NCBI RefSeq assembly: GCF_964355755.1
Contig: NC_092670.1
Coordinates: 13,207,201 to 13,271,200, forward strand
DNA length: 64,000 nt
Origin: Antedon mediterranea
Taxonomy: Eukaryota; Echinodermata; Crinoidea; Comatulida; Antedonidae
Direction of reading: 5' to 3'
Under the pieces are notes generated by a model. That model was not told the origin of the DNA and did not search any database. It saw only the letters and a program-made list of their open reading frames with translations. Every line of letters begins with the position of its first letter. Position 1 is the stretch's first letter. Both the position numbers and the translations under genes were made by a program. Positions 55,601 through 64,000 of the stretch are shown in pieces.

Positions 55601-58600
55601 GTGCTGTCAATCAATTATATTTAATAGGCCGTTATCTGTGTCATATGAACGAGTTCCATTTTATTTTCAGCTGTTGATCCGTGTCTGCCAAATCCTTGTT
55701 TAAATGGAGCCTGTCAAATGCAATCACTGACGGAGTATTTTTGCTTGTGTGATGATGGATGGACCGGAGACCTGTGTGACATGGGTAAGTTTTCTTTTTC
55801 GCTAACATGATGACGAGTGTATACAGTACGTGGAAAGCAATTGGAAATAGTAGTATTTGTTTTAAAGATACCTCTTTTGCCCTCATTCACGCATTTGTAA
55901 TATACATTGGCACAAGTTTATCGCTATTAACCTATCTTTTATTTCCATAATATCAGGTAGGGTGATTATCACAGATACAGATCTAACAATAATCAGCGGA
56001 GACCCTGTTAGAGAAGGAACATCTCAACCATCGTTTACAGTCAACATTAACCTCACACCAGCTTCATCATCTTTCCAGTTTACTGGCACCAATCTCTGGT
56101 CGTTTGATTTCTACTATAGTAATCTCAATGATGGCAATGGCAACGTCATCGGGTCTGGTTCAAGTATACTGACCTCTTTACAGGCTAACACTGCTTGGCA
56201 ACCTCCAAACATAGCTAGATTTACCAATGTTGCAGTAACGACAACTATTGGCGTTACTTCATGCTCGGAGTATAGATACTTGTGTGTGATAGTGCGCAGA
56301 GGAGCGGAGTCTTCTGTGGATTATGAACTGGTTGGTTCTCCAGATGGATCTGCACTTTGGCACTGCGCAGCAGTTAATTGCAGAGGTACAATATACCACA
56401 TTACCTTATTACTGTTATAGAAACTGAGACCAGTTAATGTTCAAAGAGTCTTCCCGTGAACTGTACTTCATGTTTGCTTATTCAGAGCCAAGCAGCTTTC
56501 TTTCTGTATTGAAACAGAATGTAATGTTGAATAACTTTGACATTTATTTATTATTGTCTATTATATAGGTGTTGAAATATCAGGACTTCGCCTGAGCCTT
56601 TTGACGTCTGCACTTCGAGAAGGAGTATCATCTCAACCTCTTCAGTTCAATCTAGAACTGGAGTCAGTTGCAGAAGCAGGTAGTGTCAGTGGAACCGATC
56701 TCTGGAGATTTACCATGTTTGCAAGTGCATCTTCTAATGGGTTGGGTGACCGTGTATCAAGTACAACAGCTACTCAAACCCCAGAACACAGGAACACACC
56801 AGTAAACGCTGGAATACTTGCCGTCTTTAACAACTTACAAGGAACGTTTAACCTCAACCAGATTATCTGTCCTCAGGTTCCATACTTCTGTGTTGAAGTT
56901 GAGAAAGGGAATTCTGCAATACCAGACTTCACTTTTACTGGTGTTCCTGATGAATCGATACTGACAACTTGTGTTCCTGTTCCGTGTATAGGTAGGAATG
57001 AATGGAAGAACTCTTTTTGCTTTATGTGATGTTTTCGGAGACACTACTCACATTTTGCTGTCTGTTAACATTTGTACCTGAAGTTTGTGTTTACAATATT
57101 GTTAAAGCCATAAGAAAATACAAGAACAATTAATTTTATTTTCAGAAATGTAACACAGTAACCACTCGCGAAATAACCACCTATATTTTTGGTTTGAAAA
57201 AACTCATGCAGATACATTAATACTGTTTATAATCTATTTTTTTATTAAGGTGTTCAAATTACTAATACATTCTTCACCATCGATACTGGTTCAGTGTTTA
57301 TTGAAAGAAGCTTAAGCCATTCCGTTGACTTCTCGAGCTTTTTTACAACAAGAGTGTCTGGTGGAAGCGTCAGTGGAATCAGGTTGTGGCAGGTGATGTC
57401 ATTTGCAAGTTCCTTTTCCGATGGCAGTGGTAATCGCTACAGTTGGTCCACTTTACCGCTAACACTCCAGCAGTCCAGCGTTGGCAACATTGCTGGTTCT
57501 TCTTCATCTCTTCAGGGGCTAATGACATCTTTTAATTTGAATGGTACAAAGTGTGACCAGATAAATTACATGTGTGTGAGCGTTGATAAAGGACCTGATG
57601 CTTCTCCAGACTTTACACTTGAACCACTTCCAGGCAATGATGTGTTGACGAGTTGTACTGCTGTGCAGTGCAATGGTAGGTCTATATATTGTATCCCGTT
57701 TCATTTTTCATTCCAGTTGCCATCATTTTTCATGGCTTTATTCCAATGATTCGTTCCTTTATTATCTATTGCTTCTAAATATTTCAGAAATTCAATATAC
57801 TATAGTTCTTAAACCCGTGCTTCTCACATGCTAATCAGATATTTCTTACCATTACGCCATACTGCTCTCGTGATAGCGCTCTGCTATAGTTGAATAAAAA
57901 CATGGTTTGTACATTATTCTAGGTGTCATTGTAACCACGTTGATTCCAAGAATTGTTAGTGGACTTCCTGTTCAATATGGATACAGCTCTAACAATTTCC
58001 TCTGTGAGTTGACTATCAACGCTAGAAGTGATGGTGCAAGTATTGCAGGCTCAGGACTCTGGAACATCACTGCATATGTTAACAACCAAGAGGACGGACG
58101 TGGTGTACGTGCTGCTCAACAACAGGTATCACTGTCGGCGGCACAAGGAGCCATCTCACTAGCAGCTGGTGGACAGGCATTCTTTGACCAACTGCAATTC
58201 AACTTTGATCTGTCTGGGGTAAACAGTTGCGATGAAGTAATGTTTCTGTGTTTTGAGTTGCAAAAGGCTGATGCATCTGTACCTGATTTCACCCTAGAGG
58301 GAAGTACTACATCGTGTGTCAGCATCACATGCCAACGTAAGAAAATATTATATTATTAAAATAATATAAATTTTAATTTTAATAATATAAATCACTAAAC
58401 ATGAAATTGTAGGTTTTTTAAGGAATAAAGAAATTCAAAATTAAAAAAATAATAATTTGAATAAGTTTATTTTATGTAAATTGCAAGCATTGAGGGTGGA
58501 ATCTTTACCCAGAAATCACTTTAACAATTTTCAAATATTATTGGGATATGACACATGGCACCTTGTCTCTCTTTGACGATTAGCAGTAAAAATATCATTT

Positions 58601-61600
58601 ATAAACTGATTTGTTCCTTTATTTCTTTGTTTTAATGAAAAATGTTTTCTTGATTTGTAGAATTTAATGCGTGTGATGCTATTCCGTGTCAAAATGAAGG
58701 AGTATGCTCGAAAATTGGTGAATCCTTCTTGTGCACCTGCGCCCCCGGCTGGACTGGAGGAACCTGTACACAAAGTAATATGTTAATTAAATTATATATT
58801 TGATGTGTTCTTGTTCTTTCTCAACTAAACTGTATTTTGTTCACTTAATTGAATTCTGTTATCTCATTCACAAAATAAATTTTATCATAGACCTTAATAA
58901 GCTACGTTTTAAACATCTGTGATAGATTTAAGTGACAGTTATACATGACGTGTTATGCAAGCTGATTGGCGATGCGTATTTGTATATGCAATCAGATGGA
59001 GCGCAACTGGCATATCAACATACCTCGCTCCTCCACCAGACAATACCGTGACCGTTGTTATCGTTGTAGTTACAGTTTATAGATATTATTTAAAATAAAA
59101 TACATTTTTCAAATTTATTTTTAGTTGTTGACAATTGTAATCCAAACCCATGTGCTAATGGCGGACAATGTGTGAATGAGTTAGATAGGTTTACTTGCAT
59201 TTGCACCTTCGGCTTTACTGGTGCTACTTGTAGTCAGGTTGATACTGGTAAGTATATTGTAAATTTTAGTTTGATGCAAACAGAACGTTTAAAACCAGCG
59301 CATGTGCACTAATCAATCATATTGAACAGCGTTTTGACCACCAGTAAACTTCGAGCGCTAAATGTATTTTTTGGTGATTTGATTTTAGGAGTTGAAATAT
59401 CGGCTACAAATCTAATCCTGAGGTCAGGAGCATTGCGACAAAGTACCAGTGTCAACCCATTCCTATTGGACATATCCCTGACCTCTACAGCCACGAGTGC
59501 CTCGGCTAGTGGATCTGGTCTCTGGCAGGGAAGAGTCTTTTCAAGTAGTAGTTCTTCTGGTGGTGACCGTTATGCCGAACAAGACATCACATTTACCAGT
59601 GGACAAGCATCAACTGGTATCGCGGCGAATTCAATGGCAACGTTTAGTAGTGTTGGCTTTGATTTTAACTTCAGTAATAGAGTTTGTTCAGATGGCCAGT
59701 ATTTGTGTGTGGAGATTCAGAAAGGAGATAACCCGGTACCAGATTTCATCTTAACAGGGGTTCCTTCAGACAGCTCTTTGATTGGTTGTGTTGCCGTCAA
59801 TTGTATTGGTAGGTTTGAATAGTGTTAATTTTATCAAATGATTTGTTTCTAATTTTCTAATGCACACATCATCTTTTTTAACACTCCCAGAATGTATTTT
59901 TATTTGAAAATCTCCTAGTTAATTATACATGTTTAGTATAAGCAGATTTTAGTTTTAAACAAATGTTTTTTTTTATGTGATGGATTAATCTTTGTAAATA
60001 CATTGTTCAAACCCTAATTATAAACGTTACGAACTTCAATTATGATATTATTGTCTTTAGGTGTTCAAATTACAAGCATTAGCAGCAGTCTGCCTTCAGG
60101 ATTCCCAGTAATTGAGCGTACCTCATCTCAAGGCATCAACTTTGATTTAGACATTGCTAGCAGTGGAAGTGCCGGCAGTGCTGCAGGATCTGGTCTCTGG
60201 CAACTTACAGCTTATTTTGCAAGCAGCAATGACGGTTCTGGGACATCACAAGCTCGTCAGAGCATCCAGCTAAATGCAACCCAAGCTGCCACAGGTATCA
60301 ATGCTGGAGATCTTGCAATTATGCAGAACATCGCAGCATCTATGAGCCTCGATGGTGTTCTGTGTACCAATGTCTCTTATATGTGTATTGAACTTGGAAG
60401 AGGAGATGCACCTTCTGTTAATTATAGGCTTGAAGAATCAAGTGACCTTGAAACATGCATAGAAGTCACATGCAGAGGTACGATATACATGTCTCAAATG
60501 TCAAATTCTTAGTGGTAATAATTAGTGATCCCAGGGTAGGGAAAATCTACCGGAAATTAAAACATTTGGAATATAGCTTTGAGAAAGTTGACTGTAGTTT
60601 TATATTTTATACTGTATTATATTATAATATTTTATTATTTATTTAAAATTATCATTCTTGACCATTCTTTGTTGTTTTAACAGGTGTTGCTGTTACTAGT
60701 ACATCTTATGCAGCTACATCTGGAATACTTCAGGAAGGATCAGCTAACAGCCCATTTACTTTTGACCTTGTTGTTGATTCTTACCCTCAAGGTGCAAGTA
60801 TTGAGGGTACAAACCTCTGGAGTGTAGAATTATTCTCAAGTTCTGATCAAAGTGGTATTAAAAATAATGCAATTGACCAAGTCGTACAACTTACTAGTGG
60901 ACAGAGTGGTACAAGTCTATTGGCAGGCTCATCTGTTTTGCTGCAGAATGTGATGACATCGCTTGACCTTTCAACTTTGACCTGTGCAGACATTCCATAC
61001 TTATGTACACGTTTGTCAAGGAGTGATTCAGCAAATCCAGACTTCACTCTTGAAGGCTTTCCTGGTGATGAAACTTTAACTAGCTGTAGACCTGTCAGCT
61101 GCGAAGGTATTATTTAATGATGTAATAATAAATAATAATTTATTAGGAAATGACACCTTTGCATCGGTGGCACACACAGAAGTGGTGCATCCAATTTAAC
61201 ATAATACATCAAAACAATACATTATATGACGGATACAGGTTTTTAAACTGTTTGCAAAAATATAAAAGAAAAATCATTACCAACATGGTAATATAGGTAC
61301 TGTATTAAATTGTCCTACAGTATCATAGGTTTGAGTTGATAAAGAGGTATATAAAAATAAACATAAAATATAGTAAAGAGTTTACATTACAAACCATTGT
61401 GTTTCAACATCAGGTACTGAAGACCTATAGTTGTTATCACAGGTGTAGGCCTATACTATTTACAAATCTAAATACAAATATATAAAAGCAACAATACAAA
61501 AGAAAAACAATCTATATATTGGGAGATTTAAGTTCTGACCGTTTCTCCCATGTAGAGTAGAGTGATAGAGTGATTGAAATATTAATCAATTACGTTCTCG

Positions 61601-63906
61601 TGAAGAGAGATGATGATGTTTAATATTTCCGCCAAAGTTGAAGATACAGATAACTTACTCAAGATTTTATATCAACAATTAATTGATTTTCTTGAAAACT
61701 AATATGCATGCTGTTTTTTTTTTTTTGCAGAACCAAATACAGCTCCATTTTTCCTACCAGGAGGTGACTTCAACAACGTTGTGATTTCTGAGAGTTCATT
61801 AGCTGGTAATATGCATTTTCAAACATTTCGTCAAATGAGAGATGAGATTAAGACAGAAACTTTTTAAACCCAAAATTCTGGAAGTCGTGGGCATGACAGC
61901 ATTTACTTATATTATTGATACATACTGTAACTAGTATTCGAACCCAGGACATTGTATGAAGCATTAGTAAAGGTTAATAGCACATATCATTTACTTTTAA
62001 AGGTACGGTTGTGTACACAATGCAAGGAAGTGACAATGAGGGTGATGTGCTTACTTACGGTCTGGTCGGTGACCAGGCCAACACCCTCTTTCAAGTTAAC
62101 TCGATGTCAGGAGATGTTACACTCAGAACAAACTTAGACGCAGAGGTATTCAGTATTCAGTGATTACTTACTCCACAGTATCAAGTACATGACAATAATA
62201 TGACCCACAGCTAATATCATATCAATTTTACAATATCTGAGTTTTTATACAATATATATTTATAGTATAGTCTTTGGTTTTGTAAGATTTGTCTTTAATA
62301 TGATATGAATTGTTAAGTTTGATGGCATGCATTTCTCATATTCAGAATCTCCGATTGTGCAGTTTGAGAATAGATCAGTTAACAAACTTTGGCAATCTGC
62401 AGAAAACAATTCAAAAGTCGACATTAGCAAACTTTAGTCTTCCAAACTCGAGCTACATTTGAAAACAAAAATTTGCTAGTGTTGACTATGTATAACTTAT
62501 GCTTTATGTAGCACTGAATATTATTTATATTTATTATGTTAAACACCTTATAATATTTACTATATATATATGTTTTGTGTTTTATTTCAGGATGTAAATA
62601 TGTATACTATTTTCGTATCCGTCAGCGACGGTCGAGAAACAGTAAGTATTAGAAAATCTCTCTACTTTTATCAAAAACAAAATGTAGATTTATATAAACA
62701 TTATTGAGCTATTTTCCCTCTTTCGACTCAGTTATGTCTTATGTTAATGTGTAGATAGTCTTGTTTTTTTCAAGTACTGTAACGTATTCTTTTTTTTAAA
62801 GTTGCAATTCCCTTTGGAAGAGATATACTGTATGTAATCACACAAATATTGCTCTAATTCTTGTTATACTAGGTAATTTACATATTAATATAGTAGTATA
62901 TTTGCATATCAGTTAGTTTCCTTATATAATTTCCTATATTTTATTTATTTTTTGTTACCTAGGTTGTGACAGAATCAACTGTGTTTGTTGGCGACATCAA
63001 TGATAACCCTCCTGTTTTTGTCGGAACCCCATACAGCACTACCGTTCAAGAAAGCCAAACACCTGGTAGTGTTGTCTTCACTGTAGAGGCTACAGATCGC
63101 GATTCTGGTATTAATGCAGCTATCATGTACGAGCTGGTAGAGGTAAATGATATTTCTTATGTTGTCAGGCGTTACTAATGTTTAGAAAAATTAGTTAAAA
63201 AATAATCAAGTCATATTCAGACGACACAGATATTGTTTGGTCCAGAAGGTATTTCCTTAATAGAATTCTACTTTAAAATGTTATGTAACTTAACGATGAC
63301 AATCGTGTAGTTATAATAGTATTAATGCTGTACTACTAACTGTATATCCCCATTTTTCAGGCTTCTGATTTGTTTGAAATAAACCCAACAACTGGAAACA
63401 TTACTTTGATTGCAACGTTAAACTTTGAGGAATCAGCCAGCTACCAACTTAGAGTTAAAGCTTCTGTAAGTATAATATAAGACCTTGTTATAAATATTAT
63501 TTGGTGTATTTGCTAATATAGCGAGATTACATTTGTTAGCTGTTAAGATAATTTAACAAAAGTGAATTAGTCTTTTTATGAGGCTTTGGTAATGGCACTG
63601 TTTTATGTCAGAATTAGAAGTGGCACTCAGTTTCTGGTTGTAGGTTCAGATATTAAACATTTTACCATGTACCTTGAGATTAGACAGGAAACACATTAAC
63701 CACCAATCTACAGCTTATTTTTAACCAACAAGCTAAAGTACCAGAACCAATACTTCATGTTATTGATGCATTCTTTTTAGGATGGTGGTATTCCTAGTAT
63801 GGAAAGTGAGGAAGAAGTTGTTATTCGTGTAGGAGACGTACAAGATTCGGACCCAGTGTTTGTCAACCTACCATATTCACCAACAGTTACAGAGGAAACA
63901 CGAGTT
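52587..63906 (+). CDS. Gene Y: secreted/transmembrane EGF-CUB-EGF-R-EGF-R-cadherin protein (5' part)
   Basis: Twenty coding exons: 52587-52668, 53306-53425, 53971-54333, 55242-55358, 55671-55784, 55957-56385, 56569-56991, 57250-57675, 57923-58336, 58661-58774, 59125-59247, 59389-59808, 60061-60477, 60684-61106, 61731-61805, 62003-62145, 62591-62641, 62963-63142, 63361-63465, 63781-63906. They sum to 4,665 bases, 1,555 codons, with no stop. All junctions are GT-AG; the first fourteen introns are phase 1, later ones phase 0. Order: signal peptide, EGF, CUB, 2 EGF, 4 R, 2 EGF, 3 R, cadherin repeats. The gene continues past the window, so a membrane anchor is not seen. An extracellular adhesion or matrix role follows from its modules; the specific partner is unknown. 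Confidence 0.92.
53306..53425 (+). CDS. Gene Y exon: EGF-like domain 1
   Basis: Six cysteines in EGF spacing (CDSSPCRNGATC ... GYVCLCAYGFNGAQC). No calcium-binding D-x-(D/N)-E leader. Phase 1-1. Confidence 0.9.
53690..53832 (-). mobile_element. LINE-A 3' UTR relative in gene Y intron 2
   Basis: TAAAAAATACAAAGA, ACTTATTTCCATTG(A/T)GG and ATAAAAA(C/T)AC occur in the same order and spacing as at 395-510 in the LINE-A 3' end. A 3'-truncated copy of a related element. Confidence 0.65.
53971..54333 (+). CDS. Gene Y exon: CUB domain with a missing second disulfide
   Basis: Starts NDCGYDSYTPSGTVASPNYP and has NYTERLFCFYNI, LTLTFGHLEIE, DYVEI and LVVSFTSDKNINLLGWTLSY, a full CUB fold length (about 115 residues). 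The first Cys pair is present. The second is absent: the usual Cys before DYVEI is replaced by Val-Lys and no partner follows. One-disulfide CUB domains are known. Confidence 0.88.
54680..55160 (-). mobile_element. Interspersed repeat with TATAGCGC ... GTGCTCAAGGCGC end, gene Y intron 3
   Basis: An AATAATAATAA tail is followed by TTTTTATAGCGCACATACCA and GAGTGCTCAAGGCGCATTC, a signature of widespread marine-invertebrate LINE/SINE 3' ends; later blocks (TCGGTAGAGCATTCCATAGA) fit the same family. Orientation is inferred from the tail. Confidence 0.55.
55242..55784 (+). CDS. Gene Y exons: EGF-like domains 2 and 3
   Basis: Two exons (55242-55358, 55671-55784), each a complete six-Cys EGF: CATNPCENGGSC...CTCTSEWQGINC and CLPNPCLNGACQM...CLCDDGWTGDLC. 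Both phase 1-1. Confidence 0.9.
55957..58336 (+). CDS. Gene Y exons: R domains 1-4 (unrecognised ~140-residue repeat)
   Basis: Four exons (55957-56385, 56569-56991, 57250-57675, 57923-58336), one domain each, all phase 1-1, 138-143 residues. Shared: start G-V-x-(I/V), an early R/E-x-G, a central SG(T/S)xLW, a DG-x-G turn, then C-x6-C ending (Y/F)(L/M/F)C, a K/R-G-x4-(P/V)D(F/Y) stretch, and a final C-x4-C: CSEYRYLC/CAAVNC, CPQVPYFC/CVPVPC, CDQINYMC/CTAVQC, CDEVMFLC/CVSITC. It is probably a beta-rich extracellular module with two disulfides. I know of no named family that fits. Confidence 0.88.
58661..59247 (+). CDS. Gene Y exons: EGF-like domains 4 and 5
   Basis: Exons 58661-58774 and 59125-59247, each a six-Cys EGF: CDAIPCQNEGVC...CTCAPGWTGGTC and CNPNPCANGGQC...CICTFGFTGATC. 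They separate the two blocks of R domains. Confidence 0.9.
59389..61106 (+). CDS. Gene Y exons: R domains 5-7
   Basis: Exons 59389-59808, 60061-60477, 60684-61106, phase 1-1, 139-141 residues each. LW appears as GSGLWQ, GSGLWQ and GTNLWS; Cys pairs are CSDGQYLC/CVAVNC, CTNVSYMC/CIEVTC and CADIPYLC/CRPVSC. Spacing between the middle cysteines is 26 residues in five of the seven copies, 23 in R6 and 21 in R4. Confidence 0.88.
61115..61510 (-). mobile_element. Truncated LINE-B 3' end in a gene Y intron
   Basis: ACACCTTTGCATCGGTGGCA, CACACAGAAGTGGTGCATCC, AACATAA and ATGACGGATACAGG match 11765-11850 of LINE-B closely, in the same orientation, after an (AAT)n tail. It lies between the last R exon and the first cadherin exon. 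Confidence 0.8.
61731..63906 (+). CDS. Gene Y exons: cadherin repeats 1, 2 and start of 3
   Basis: Six exons (61731-61805, 62003-62145, 62591-62641, 62963-63142, 63361-63465, 63781-63906). Repeat 1 runs from APFFLPGGDF to VGDINDNPPVF, with ISE, FQVNSMSGDVTL and VSVSDGRE. Repeat 2 has VQES, TDRDSG, FEINPTTGNITL, LNFEE and VKASDGG, ending GDVQDSDPVF, a degenerate DxNDNxP. Repeat 3 begins at VNLPYSPTVTEE. Calcium ligands DINDN and DRD are present, so rigid calcium-dependent linkers are expected. The last donor (GTAAGA at 63907) is near the window edge. Confidence 0.92.
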
Positions 63907-64000
63907 GTAAGAGTTTTTCTTTTAAATATCAAAACACATCCAGTGGCATGTTAATTGTAAATTTTAAAATACGACAATTTCAAAACTCACATGAGTTCGT

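Overview
Eukaryotic (metazoan) nuclear DNA, AT-rich. It is dominated by transposable elements, with two multi-exon host genes in the right half, both on the + strand. Exon shuffling of EGF, CUB and cadherin modules, CR1/L2-type and DIRS-type retroelements, and a dense sprinkling of the TAGGCCTA palindrome suggest a marine invertebrate deuterostome, most likely an echinoderm. That assignment is inference; no single gene here proves it.

Region 1 (1-36.4 kb) is a transposon nest. A CR1-like LINE on the - strand (about 376-7083) carries a PHD finger, endonuclease, reverse transcriptase and a 2A-like motif. It is split by a 3,014-bp Harbinger-like DNA element (985-3998) with a TTA target duplication; without the insert the frame continues across the junction. 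A second LINE on the - strand (11734-17780) has two uninterrupted ORFs. Two related non-autonomous DNA elements with GGTATCCCAATGAA ends (7516-9548 and 21089-25941) follow. The second carries a hAT-like insert and a tandem/foldback insert, and lies between ends rich in CGTATACG (20017-27999). A broken DIRS-type tyrosine-recombinase retroelement (28.6-32.55 kb) is itself split by a LINE tail and an 819-bp MITE. A LINE ORF1 fragment (33116-33592) and several tRNA-derived SINE heads close the region.

Region 2 (36.49-45.65 kb) is gene X, on +. At least ten exons join in frame into about 815 codons of a protein I do not recognise. Its last exon holds a highly charged Arg/Glu/Gly repeat tract on a nearly pure purine strand. 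One coding exon is split by a 1,115-bp MITE with a perfect 8-bp target duplication, and one intron holds a Harbinger-type MITE.

Region 3 (45.7-52.6 kb) is intergenic: degenerate AT-rich tandem repeats, a tRNA-like sequence and LINE-tail fragments.

Region 4 (52.58 kb to the window end) is gene Y, on +. Twenty exons (1,555 codons in the window, running off the right edge) encode signal peptide - EGF - CUB - EGF - EGF - four copies of an unrecognised ~140-residue domain ('R') - EGF - EGF - three more R - cadherin repeats. Every module up to the cadherins is bounded by phase-1 introns. The R domain, with its LW motif and four invariant cysteines, is the most promising undescribed item in the window.
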